This document shows positions 10,411 through 20,968 of a stretch of 64,000 nucleotides of DNA, piece by piece (within the stretch, counting starts at the first letter, position 1; every line of letters starts with the position of its first letter). Under the pieces are notes generated by a model. It had not been told where the DNA came from. It was given only the letters and a program-made list of their open reading frames with translations, and searched no databases. The DNA is from Edaphochlamys debaryana (Eukaryota; Chlorophyta; Chlorophyceae; Chlamydomonadales): contig JAEHOE010000036.1 of the NCBI GenBank assembly GCA_016858145.1, forward strand, positions 248,001 to 312,000. The letters are read 5' to 3'. The position numbers and the translations under genes were made by a program.

Positions 10411-12007
10411 CTATGCCCCCCCCTGCGCCTCGGCGTGCCCTGACGGTCCCTCGAGCGGCTGCACGGGCGGCTCGGTCCCCGGCTTCTGGTCGGGCCGTGG
10501 GGCCTCAGCCCCTCCAGCAGCGCCGCTCGGGGGTTCCCGCAGGAGTGCGGACACGACCCGCTCCAGCCGGGCCTCCACCGCGGACACTGCGGGAGAGCAG
10601 AGATGGGGTCAGGGGCCGGGTTGGAGTCAGGGGGCAAACAAGGCCCGTTCAGGCCCAGACGCACACGGGCAACTGGAGAGGATTCGCGCAAGCTGTGCTG
10701 CACACCGTCTGAGTCGCCATGGTCAGGCTCCCGCTCCCCCTGCCCACCCCGTGTGCCTTTGCCCTGGCCATGGCACAGGCTCACCGTATCCCTCGAAGTC
10801 CCCCAGCTCCTTGAGTCCCTCGCTCAGGCGCCGCACCTCCGCCCCCACCGCCCCCAGGTTGCGCCGCAGCGCCTCCGCCTCCGCACGCACACCGCGCGAC
10901 TCGGCCTCAATCTGGAGTGGATGACGGGGGCGGGACCATGTGTTTGCGGGGGTTAGGCCCACGGAACGTTCGCATGCGCGTTGTCATTATTTCGAGGGCA
11001 GGCGGGAGTCGCCTGTCGCTTGGGACGGGCACGAGTGCATTGAAAGCACCCCGGCGGGGTCCCGGGTGCCACCTGGAGCCCCTGGGCGCCACGGCCTGGA
11101 GGTGTACGGCATTATACTGCAATTGTGTCGCTTTGGCGCCTAAGGGCCCCGCCCCCCCCTCCGCCTCTGCCTGCCCCGCCAAGATGCTCCCACCTGCAGC
11201 TGGAGGTCGTAGATCTGGTGGGGGAGGGGGTGGGATGGGGGCACATCGCAAACGAGGGAGACAGCTTGGATGAAGAAGAGTTGGGGACCCGCTTGGGAAG
11301 GGCCGGCGCTTTCTCGCTTGCCGGGACCCCGTCAGCCGACGCTGACCAACCCAAACCCGGCGCCCAAGGTACTTGTTAGTCCGCCCCTCTCAACCCTAAT
11401 CGCTCCTGGCCTTCCCCTTTACTTACCCCGTCCGCTTCCCCTCCTCTCCGTACCCCACTCCCCCGCCCCACCCGGGCCACGTCCACGTTGGCTAGCTGCA
11501 CAAGGCTGTCGGACAGGTGGGGGCACAGAGCCACGGCCGCGCCCGCCTCCGCCTCTGCAAGGGTTGGCAGGCGAGAGACAGCGGCTGCTGAGAAGATTGG
11601 CGGCGTGCAGCACTCCTATCGTGCTGGGCGCTTGGCGGGCTGGCAATGCTGAATCGGGGAGCGGGGGTTCCGTCTGGGGTGGGGCACGGTTCCCCAGCCC
11701 GGACCCCGCACCCTGGGTCGCCTGCAGGCCCCGCTTCCGGCGTTCGTGCTGAGCTATTGCGGAGGAGAACATACGACTTCGTTACGGTGTGTGCGGCGGA
11801 GGATGAGGAAACGGGCTCTAGTCTTTGCAGCGTGTGGAAACAGGCCAAAGGGTGCTCGCGCGCTCGCCATTGTTCCCACTCCGCCCTTGCATCGGCGACG
11901 AACCGCATCCTCCTGCAAGCCCTGTCCACTCCTGTCCAGACCTCACCTATGCCCTCGACCTCACCGTCAGAAGCCTCGTAACCTGCGCTCTCGCCAAGTT
12001 GGCCCAA
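10411..12007 (-). CDS. BLOC1S1: BLOC1S1 / GCN5L1-like protein
   Basis: Small coiled-coil subunit of BLOC-1/BORC complexes (lysosome-related organelle and endosome traffic), also linked to mitochondrial acetylation in animals. Exons: 12007-11947, 11554-11472, 11214-11194, 10911-10785, 10586-10411, giving 155 aa (human isoforms 125-153). The core has LSDSLVQLANVDVARIYD, a heptad-like Ala/Glu/Arg helix, and LKELGDFEGYVSAVEARLE. The last matches the GCN5L1 signature LKEIGDVENWARSIE. Exon 3 is a 21-nt micro-exon. The C-terminal 40 residues are Pro/Gly-rich and not conserved. The first 20 residues (MGQLGESAGYEASDG...) replace the animal KEH/KQ-rich start, so the N-terminus is less certain. It is divergent from TIM22 and tandem with the C1orf74-family gene. 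Confidence 0.8.
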
Positions 12008-12073
12008 ACCTCCTTCCCATCCATCACATCAGACTTGCATACTCCAACTTCTAGCTAGGCCTTACAAGCAACC
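12008..12073. promoter_or_regulatory. 66-bp divergent start region, BLOC1S1 / TIM22
   Basis: Only 66 bp separate the minus-strand BLOC1S1 start codon from the plus-strand TIM22 start codon. Both 5' leaders and both promoters must share or overlap this AT-richer stretch, so transcripts probably begin inside the opposing gene or are nearly leaderless. No TATA box is evident. Confidence 0.55.
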
Positions 12074-13587
12074 ATGTCTAGCGCTGATGAAGAGCGTGTA
12101 GCATCCTCGACCGCAGCGAGCACGTCGGCCCCGGATGCCGCCGCAGCTCCTCCTGCTGCTGCGCCCAAGCCAAAGAAGAAGAAGGAATGGCACCAATTGA
12201 CTATGCCCACGGCGGAGGAGCTATCAGCACAGGAATTCATGAACAACTGCGGGGTGAAGTCGGTGCTTTCGGGGGCCATGGGCGGAGTAGCGGGCATTGC
12301 GTTCGGCCTCTTTACGTCGTCCATGGAGAATGCGCACGGGGTGAGGCCGGGGAAGGGGCACGGGAGGTTGAGGGCTGCTGCTGCTGCAGCTGGCTCCGCA
12401 GCTTGGTGGCTGGGGGTGGGGGCCTTTAGCAGCGCGCGGGATTGGGCACTGGCCCACGAGGCCCAAGGGCAGCAGGGCACCGGCCTCTCCGACCTATGCC
12501 ACACTGCGGGGTCTGCCCGGCCTTGAGCCATCACCCTCGACTGCCATCAGCGCGGGCCGCATGAGCCACCTCAGCACGCCACCCCGCGGCCTCCTGTCTG
12601 CAGGGCATGGACACGATGCCCGACGGCTCCGCCCAGAAGCCCACGCGGGTGGTGCTGCGGGAGATGTTCACGAACATGAAGTCCAAGAGCCTGTGAGGGG
12701 GGCGGGTTGCGGGGGAGAAGGGGAACGGGAGGAGGGGGCCGTGTGCGTGTGGAAGTCGTGATTCTGAGGAGTGTGCTGTTTGGCGGGAGGGACGCGCGTA
12801 GCCGAGGGCTTCCGGGGTTGGGTTGTTGGTGGAATGAAGTGCTCTGTCCGGCGGTAGGGGGCGGGCGGGTGGGACGTGGCGAGCCGAGGGTCCCAAAGGC
12901 AGGTGGGGCCACCTGCCTTGGGGAGTGGCGAATGGAATCTGTGCCACAGCGGGTCCTCAGAGCTCTCAGGCAGGAAGTGAGGGCGGAGGAAAGGTCCAGC
13001 CCGTACCAGAAGAGCGCGCTGCAGCTACGGACACGCCTTCACGCTACAGTACCTCGCCTGTGTGGACGTTCCCACCACCTCTCCTCCTGTCCCGCGATGC
13101 GTTGAGGCTCATGGATGCCTCGCCATGGGTGTGTGACGACGTCATCCTCCCCACAACCACCCGCCTCCTCCTCCCGCTCACCTCTCTCCTTTCCCCCAGC
13201 TCCTACGCCAAGGGCTTTGCCATCATGGGCGCGCTCTACTCCTTTAACGAGTGCGTCATCGAGAAGTGGAGGGCCAAGCACGACAAGGTCAACCCGGCGC
13301 TGGCGGGCTGCGTGACGGGGGCCATGATGGCACACAGCGGTGAGGGGGGGTGCGGCGTGGGGTGTGGGGTGGGGTGTGGAGAGGGGGAAAGCGGGGCACA
13401 AGGACGCGGGGTGGGGGCGGGAAGGGCCACACTGCGCCGGGGTTGGCGGCGGAGGCTGATGGCTGTTGAACTGCGTCTGAAGCCCTGAATGCTGCTTTGC
13501 CCCCGCGCAGCCGGGCCCCAAGCCATGTGCTGGGGGTGCGCCTCCTTCGCGGCCTTCTCCACCGCCATCGAGATCTGGATGGAGTAG
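12074..13587 (+). CDS. TIM22: Mitochondrial inner membrane translocase subunit TIM22
   Basis: Channel-forming subunit of the TIM22 carrier translocase, which inserts multi-span proteins into the mitochondrial inner membrane. Exons 12074-12340, 12604-12692, 13200-13339, 13511-13587 give 190 aa, close to human TIM22 (194). It belongs to the Tim17/22/23 family: SGAMGGVAGIAFGLFTS as the first membrane helix, SYAKGFAIMGALYSFNECVIE as the second, then ALAGCVTGAMMAHSAGPQAM and a final Gly/Ala helix ending CASFAAFSTAIEIW. Conserved Cys residues are present in the N-terminal and late regions, as expected for TIM22. The start is the only in-frame ATG before an Ala/Pro/Lys-rich soluble N-terminus. Confidence 0.95.
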
Positions 13588-14347
13588 ACAGGGGTTCAGG
13601 AGACGCTAGCATCTGGGGTGGCGGTGGGGACAAGTGGTGCAACGTGAGGAGGTGCAGGGTGGAGATGACGCAGAGTTATGTGTTGGTGGACAGGGGCAGC
13701 TTGAGGCAGGTGGGCAGTGTGCATGCGGAAGGGTCAGGTAGGGGCCGCAGGTGGGAGCTTGCGCAGTGGCACGGGGCTTCTGTCGGTTGGGGGACGTCTG
13801 GGGCGACAGGTCCGTGCTTCAATGGTCGGTACTGAAGGGCTCGTGAGCTCAAGCTGGGGGTGGGAAATGGCCCTTCCCGACTCGGCGGGATATTGGCGAT
13901 GGTCGGCAGGATGGCGGGGGACACGTTGTAAAATATTGGCCGTGACCGCCACCCGAACGCTGCGCTGTGGTCCCTTAGTCGTTCGCTAGGTCGTCTGGCT
14001 CACGGGGCGGCTGCGGGCCCGGGCCGGGGTCGGCCCCGTCTGAACTCGGGCATGCGGCGTGCATGCGGCGCTCGCGGGGGTCCAGCCTCTCCCGCCCGTT
14101 GCACCTCTGTCATAGTGCTCAGCGGCACCAGGGCTTGCACATATATACGCACCCGCTAAGAGCTCGATAGCCGCGTCCAAGACCACGTTCAACTTTTGTG
14201 CATCCTCGGCACTCACAACGTCCCTCCGCTTGCAAGGTCCTAACGCACAGAGGCCCCGACCAACTTACGGCGCCTTGCATAGCGACTCCAGCCTGCGAAA
14301 CGGCGAGCGTCGAGCATCCCTTGACTTTCGTTGCGGACCTAGCCAGT
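13588..14347. other. Intergenic, TIM22 3' UTR and upstream of RING E3
   Basis: This stretch holds the TIM22 3' UTR with TGTAA at 13927-13931, then AT-richer sequence before the next start. No additional gene is supported. Confidence 0.5.
13927..13931 (+). terminator. TGTAA polyadenylation signal of TIM22
   Basis: TGTAA lies 340 nt after the TIM22 stop in a locally AT-rich context (gttgtaaaatatt), typical of a green-algal poly(A) site. Confidence 0.65.
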
Positions 14348-15688
14348 ATGCCACCAGCGGATGACGATGTAGAAGTGGTGTCCGTCATTTCGCGACAAGT
14401 AGGCTGCGCTACGCCTGGCCGCGTTGTGGACGATTTGCTCACCTGCTGCTACATGGTCTTGCGCAGACACCAGGAGCCGGGCCCAGCAGGCAGGGTCGAC
14501 CAGGTGTGTATTGGCTGTGCACGGGTCGCAGTTTGGGACCGCGCGCTCACTTTGTTTTGCATCCTCAGGCAAAGCCCCAGCCGCTCCCCTTGCGGGGCGG
14601 CGAAGGAGCGGGGCGACCGCTCGCCAGCAGGTAAGCAAGGCGTTGGGACTGCTTGGCTGGGCTGGGCCACACCCCTCGAGCGGCGTCCCCACCCTGCTGC
14701 GCACGTCGCCACGTTGGGGGTTGCTCGCCGCTCTGCGGTCCGGGGTACCACGTCAGGGGGGCCGGGTGACGGCAGCCCTTCAAGCGCTGTCCACCCCATG
14801 TGTTGACAATCCTGTGTGCGACTCACCGTGGACCCCCAGCTAGCTGACAAAGGCTTCGCTCGATCCTCTGTCAGCCCCTCAACCCATTTCGCCGCTCTTC
14901 CTGTCCTCCTCTCCTGTCCCCCGCAGGACGTGGTCGACCTGACCAATGACGACGACGACATTCAGATCACGCAGGTCCGGGATGTCAAGCGGCCACGGCT
15001 GAGCGCAGGGGCAGCAGGGGGGCCGGTTCTCGGGGGCACGGCTGCGCTGGTGGCGGCTGCCGCAGCAGCGGCTGCAGCCAAGGCGCCGCCCCCGCCGCCG
15101 CCCAGCCCCAAGGGGTACAAGTGCACCATCTGCCTCGAGAAGATGGACGGAGACATGGCCACCACGACCTGCGGGTGCGAAGGGCCTGGCCCTGCAGCGG
15201 CGGGAAAGGCACGGAGGCTGTGAACTGGATTCGGCCATGTGGACGGTCTGGGAAGAACAAGAAGCCGTTCGCCTCAATGTCGACCTAAGTCGACCCCATG
15301 GTCCTCACGGCGCCCCCCGCTCTCGTCCCGCCAGGCACATGTTCTGCTACCCGTGCATCAGCGCCTGGGTGCAAAAGAGCAGCAACGTGAGGCACGGGCG
15401 GAGGGGTGCTTGCTGTTGGCGACCTTGGGGTGTGGTGTTGCAGCGAGCTTGGGACTGTGGCTCCTTCCGGGACCGCCTGATAGCTGTGCAGCCCACACGA
15501 CAACCGTGCCTCGGCCGTTGACCTACACGGAATGGGCTGCCGCTTGGCGCGAAATCCTGCTGCTCGGAGGCGTCGCTCACACGCTCACGCACCCTCTTCG
15601 CCCCTTTCTCTGCCTCCTCCCGCAGTGCCCGCAGTGCCGCACCAAGGTGACCAAGTCCAAGATTATCCGCATCTACCCCCCGCAGTGA
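14348..15688 (+). CDS. RNF4-like SUMO-targeted RING E3 ubiquitin ligase
   Basis: Exons 14348-14398, 14467-14503, 14569-14630, 14927-15174, 15335-15386, 15626-15688 give 170 aa, near RNF4 (190). The C-terminal C3HC4 RING is complete: C116/C119, C132/H134, C137/C140, C151/C154, ending KSKIIRIYPPQ. The N-terminal half has acidic-flanked hydrophobic patches that look like SUMO-interacting motifs: VEVVSVI (about 8-14), DVVDLTNDDDD (51-61) and IQITQV (62-67). An Arg-rich stretch (RRRSGATAR) lies between. This arrangement is that of STUbLs, which ubiquitinate poly-SUMOylated nuclear proteins. Poly-Ala and poly-Pro spacers separate the motifs from the RING. The RING is certain; the STUbL role is inferred from motif layout. 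Confidence 0.85.
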
Positions 15689-16962
15689 GCGGTTGGAGGA
15701 GCGGCAGCAGGACGCGGCAACAGCTTGTCGCGGCGTCGCACGTGAGGGCGGAGCGCCCTCTGGGAATCCCGGCCATTGCCGGAGCCGCAAGCGGCGTGGT
15801 GCTGTGCAGCTGGAGATGCGTTGCCAACGAGGCAGGTGCAGCCAAGGACGTGCATGGCTTGTACCAAGAACGGACGGGCTCGTGGCCGTAGCGGTCGCAG
15901 CCTGTGTAGAAGTAGGACTAGGCAAGGAATGCAGCGTGGAGCTGCGTTGCGACTGACGACCCGACAAGACTTACAGGACGTGACCGACATTGACCTGGAA
16001 AGGTACGGCACCTGTGTACCGGGGACCGCGCAGACCTGTAACAGATTGAGGTGGGCTGAGTTGGTGGGCTGCCGATAGCGCCCGAGAGCATGCTGGGGTA
16101 GAACAGGGAGTGTGCGAGCAGGGAGGCTGTTGCCACTTGCCAGACGCAGGCCCCCATGGTGACGTCATTGGCCGGCTCCCGAGTTGTAACCGGGCTGCGC
16201 TGCTCCCTCGTGCGGCCAGCACATTCACCATGATGTGTGGTGCGTCTCCTTTGGGCGTCCCGACACCGCCTTGGTTGGCAGACTCCACCACAACGGGCCC
16301 CACTCGCACGTTCCCAGCCTGACGAGGTGGGCAAAGGGATGGACACGGCCCCGGGCTTCCATGGCCACGCTGCACGGCCCCTGCGAGTAGCGTGCAGTGC
16401 CCGAGGCATCCGTTCCTCGCCGATCTACTTTCAGCCACCACGCAGCGGTACATGCACATGCAATGCCATGCACGTATCCCCACCTGAATGTCGTCCTTGC
16501 ATGCTACGGTGCACCTCATTGCCCTCCGTAGCCGCTCTCATCACGGCTTAGTTGCATATCACGCCAGCGCTAATCGACAGCCCTCGCTATCCTGCTGCCT
16601 GCCCTCTCCTCACTACCCCCCCCCCCCACGCACACGCAGCGCCCACAGCTGCTCCTCATCCGGCCGTCTGCGGCCTCCGTCCAGTTGGTAAGACGGCACA
16701 CACCTGGCCAAAACACCAGGACGCTTCAAGCAGTTCAAGGGCACAGTGCCCTCTCTGCCTGCCTCGCGGCAGGTGAGCGTCACCGCCAAACAGGGACGGT
16801 ATGGCAGCACTGAGCGTGCAGCACTCCTGGCTAACCACAGTAAGCACCTCCTCTCCACTCACCACCTGCCAGCTCCCCAACAGCCTTCTTCGCTGCCACC
16901 CCATACCCCCACGCCACATTCGAGGCATGCATGAAGCCCAACCCTAGGAATCCCCGCAAGCC
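15689..16962. other. Intergenic between convergent genes
   Basis: Contains the 3' UTR of the RING E3 gene, with a TGTAA at 16037-16041, and the 3' flank of the minus-strand disordered-protein gene. No coding sequence, RNA gene or mobile element was recognised. Confidence 0.5.
16037..16041 (+). terminator. TGTAA polyadenylation signal, RING E3 gene
   Basis: TGTAA about 350 nt past the stop codon; it is the likely poly(A) signal given the spacing seen at neighbouring genes. Confidence 0.5.
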
Positions 16963-19900
16963 TCAAGGCTCGTCGATGTCGCTGTCCTCCTCGCTCTCCG
17001 TGCCGCTCACCACCACGTCCAGCTGGTCTGCGCCCGGCCGGGGCCGCCGCGAGGCCGAGGGCGGGGGCGGCGGGAAGTCGTCGTGCTCCAGCAGCGTCGA
17101 CAGGGGCGGCGGCTTCTGGCGCGAGGGAGGCCGCGCGCCGCCCGCCATGTCCTCGCCGACCAGGCCTGCGGTGGCGTGGGGTGGTGAAGGGCGGTCTGAG
17201 CTGGGTGCCGGGGTGCGACGGCGGCACGCAACCATACGGTACCTGTGGCCTCACGCTTACTGACCCCCGTCCTCAACCGATATGCCCCTGCACTCGAGCC
17301 TCTCCGTTCAACACTTCGAGCGATCACAGCCTCCGCCGCACCCACCTTGCGCCTTGACGCTGGGGCCGCTGGTCGGGCGGGAGCTGCGGTACGTCGTGGG
17401 CGCAGCGCTCTGCGGCCGGCCCAGCATGCGGCCGCCGGGGCCCCCGCCAGGCCCAGCGCGGCCCAGCCCGCCCGACGCCAGCATTTGTATCTGCTGCTCC
17501 GGAGTCCACAAATGAAGCGCTTCAGGGGGGGGCTTCTGCCTGCTGGGCGGCCGCTGCAGCTGCATGGCAATGTTGGCCTGCCACACGCTGGGGTCCAGCT
17601 CCATCTCGTGGCGGGTGCCGGGCGGCCGCGCCGACTGCACCTGGCGCGTGGGCGGCCGCGCCACGGCGTGCTCTGCGGCCAGCAGGCGTGCCTCCAGGGG
17701 CGCCTCCACCAGGCCCGAGCCCATGATGCTGGCGGTGGGGCCGGAGCCGCTGGGCGTAGAGGGCGCGGGTGAACCGTCCTGTGGGGGCAATTGTAGGCAG
17801 ACGTGTATTGTGAGTAAATGTGAAGGGGGCCGGGTGCACGGCAGTGAGCGTAAGAAAGCGACGAGAGCATAGTAGAGACCGGAGGCAACGGAGCCCAGCC
17901 CCACCTTGTGCGGCTTGGCCCACTTGCTCCCGGCCGTCCCTGGCGCCCCCGCGTCCCCGCCCGGCAGGCTGTTGCTGTTGCTCCCGGTGGACGGCCGCCC
18001 GCGGCTGCTGAGCGGCCGAGCAGCCAGCGCCTGCAGGCTGCCGGTGGACCCCGTGCCGTCGGCGCCGGGGCCGCCACCGAAGGCGCCCTCCCGCGCGCTG
18101 ACGCCCCAAGGCGGTGGTATCCCCGCCATGGGGGACTTGGGTGAGGCCAGGGACTGTGGCCTCCCGCCTCCCGCCTCGCCGTTTGCGGGCCCGGCGGAGC
18201 GGAGGACCGCGGTGCGGTCGCCGCTGGCCGAGGCCGCCGCCGCCGCCATGGCTCGCCGGTCCGCCCGACTGGCCGCGACGTTGGCCATGTCGGGAGACGA
18301 AGGGTTTGACATGATCATGGCGTCGTTCGGGCCCAGAGTCGACGTGGAGGCGGGCGAGCCCGCGTCACGCGCCGTGTTGGGGTTAGGCGTGAAGAGTGAC
18401 GCTGACAGACCACCCAGGTCCACCTGCGGCAAGCAGCACACGCCACAAGTAAGATCAGCAGTCGTTGACCACAGCCAGCTGAAGCCCTCCAGTCCGGCCA
18501 GCCAGCACCACACAGGTTGGCCTGCACCACGTCCGCCCGCACCTGCTTGATGATGGCGTGGTGGTTGCCGCTGTGGTGGTCCATGTCGGAGATGCCGATG
18601 GAGTCCCGCCGCGCGGCCGCGTCCCCCCGCGCCATGGAGGGGCTGCTGACCACGGCGGCGGTGGCGGGGCGGAGGTCCAGCGAGTTGGAGAAGGCCAGGG
18701 CGGAGGCTGCGGGGTCGCGGGAGGGGAAGGGAGGTATAGGCGGGGTACACATCAGCGGTAGTGCGAAGGACTTGGCAAGGCCCTGGAGTGTAGTGGGCCA
18801 GGCCCTGACCCGTCCCTGCTCCACCCCTGCTCCGCCCCTGCAGTGCCCCCGCCCCTGCCCCTGGCCCGGCTCACCTCGTGACGACAGCCGCCGCGTGTGG
18901 TTGCTGGCCGAGTGCACCAGCGGCGAGGGCCCGTGCGCGTCGTCGTCGCTGGACGAGTCCAGCAGCCCGCTGTCCGGCTGCATGGGCCCCGGGAACATGT
19001 CCTCATAGGCCGAGCCGCCGAACGCCGCCGCAGCGGACTGCGAGCCCCGGCCCTGGGGCGATGGAGATATGCCCCCGACGCTGCCGCGCGGCATGGGCGG
19101 GCCCTGGCCCGGTCCGCCCCCCTGCCCGGCCATGCTGGTCCGCACACCGCCCGTGAGCGCCGTGGAGGAGCGCAAGCCCCCGCCCGGCCCCGCCGCGCCA
19201 GGCGACGGCAGCGCCCCCGCCGCCGGCCCCCCGCGGCTCGCGCTGGCCAGCCGCGGCATGCTCGACGTGGCCGGCACCGCCATGCCGCCGCTGCTGCCAC
19301 TCACGCTCACGCTCACGCCCAGCGCCCGGCCGCTGGAGCTCATCAGCATCCCCCGCCGCCCCATGCTGCTGTCCATGCGCCCCACCGTGCCCGGCCGCGG
19401 CGAAGGCGCCATGGCCGCCGACGCGGACGCGGCGCTCCCTGCGAACGGCCGCGGGCTGACGAACGGCCCCGGGTCGTCCTCCTCGGTCCGAGTGGATGCG
19501 TTGCCGGGGGAGCAGGGGGCCGACTCGCCGCTGTCCGCCGACACGCCCAGGCCCGAGGTGGCTGCTGCCGAGGCGGGGGTGGTGACCATGCGGGACATGT
19601 ACTGGTCCAGGGTGAGGCCCGAGTAGGGGGAGGCCACCGTGGCCGCCATGGCCATGTGGGAGGGGTGCACGGGCGAGCCGGACTCGTCGTCCTCCTCGGG
19701 GATGTCGTCGTAGCTGCGGGGACGGGGCGGGGCAGGCGCAGGTCCTTTGAGCATGGGAACACAGAATGCGGCATCAGGCAGGGCAGCCTAGCTGCACTGC
19801 CCACTGCCTTGCCTCTCGGGCAGTGCCTTTTGAGGGTTCCCAGAGGCCACCGGGGACAGCGGACGCTCGGGCGCCCCGCCCGCCCGCGCTCACCCGAAGC

Positions 19901-20968
19901 TCATGGTATTGTCGAGCGGGAAGCGGGGGGACGTGCCGTCCGCCAGCCCGTGACCCGGAGCCGCGCCCCCGGTGGGGGTCCGAGGGGTTTGCTGCTGGGG
20001 GTGTTGGGACACGGGCTGGGGGGAGGAGGCCGCGGCGCCCTGCGCCGTCCCCGTGCGCTGCAGCGAGCCCCCAGAGGAGCGCGTGGCGAGCTGTGGGAGA
20101 GAGGAGGCGCAGGCATTAGTTTGCTGACTACCTGAAGACAGTCTGATGCAGAGGGCTCTAGTCCTCACGCAGTGACCGTACGTACTGCCCCTGCGGATGA
20201 GCTCCGTCACTCCGCATGGGGAGAGACACGATCACGCCCCACCTGAGGCGACGCTGAGGCCCGGGCCTCCGGCGGTATCCCCGACGCGCTCTCCTGGCGC
20301 GAGCGCTGAGCGGAGCGCGGCCCCGACAGCGCAGTGGTGGCCCGCGGCCCCGCCAGCTGCTGCTGGGCAGCCAAGCTCGCCCGTGCACTTTGCTCCTGCT
20401 GTTGCTGCTGTTGTTGTTGCTGTTGTTGTTGCTGCGCGGCGGTAGACAGCGGCTGCTGCCGTGGCTGCACGGCCACCTGCGCGGGCTGCTGCCTCGGCGA
20501 AACAGGCACTGGCGACGGCTGCTGCCGCGGCTGCACCGCCACAGGCGAGGGCTGAGGCCGTGGCTGGACCGCCACCGGCTGCTGAGGGTGTTGAGGCGGC
20601 GGAGAGGACTGCTGCGGAGAGGAGCGGGGAGAGGATTCCGGCAGGTGCGGCGGGTGCTGGTGCTCCACCGGGCCACGGCCGTGGCCTGCGACGTCCGTCC
20701 CCGTCTGGCTCGTGGGACTGTGTTGCGGTTGTCCATGCGTTTGCACGTGTTGGGTGGATTGGGCGGGAGTTGGCTGGGCTGGGCCGGGCCGAGAACCGTA
20801 CGTCTGGAACAGGCGGCCCCCGCCGCCCGGCGGGCCTGAGCCGCTGTTGGAGCTGCTCGGGCTCCGCATGGACCCCCCGGGCTGCTGCCTGCTGCCAGGG
20901 CGCGTGCCAAGGCCCAGGTACGCCCGTCCAGCCTGGCCCTGAAGGTAAGGAGACTGCGCGGCAGCCAT
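16963..20968 (-). CDS. Large disordered protein with polyQ and PQPSPVAVQPR-type repeats
   Basis: Not recognised as a known family. Seven exons close in frame: 20968-20243, 20090-19894, 19713-18875, 18706-18543, 18423-17905, 17778-17346, 17165-16963, giving 1026 aa. Almost the whole chain is low complexity: N-terminal Gly/Ser/Gln/Pro; short QPRQQPSPV repeats and a run of 13 Gln with one following Glu-Gln (coding 20388-20433); then Ser/Gly/Ala-rich segments with acidic patches (YDDIPEEDDESG, SSSDDDA). A less repetitive stretch near residues 815-870 (ELDPSVWQANIAMQLQ, PEALHLWTPEQQIQML) may be a short ordered region. The C-terminus is acidic (SGTESEEDSDIDEP). No membrane segment is seen. The start is placed at MAAAQSPYLQG; an in-frame ATG at 21214 would add an Arg/Cys-rich extension unlike the rest. 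Confidence 0.65.
20388..20433. repeat. CAG/CAA repeat encoding polyglutamine
   Basis: Mixed CAG and CAA codons on the minus strand encode the polyQ tract of the disordered protein. The mixture of codons suggests the tract is kept at protein level rather than being a pure slippage product. Confidence 0.85.

Noticed and set aside
18897..20135. 412-aa plus-strand Arg/Ala-rich open frame
   Set aside because: Antisense shadow of the disordered protein; it runs across that gene's introns and shows no family motifs.
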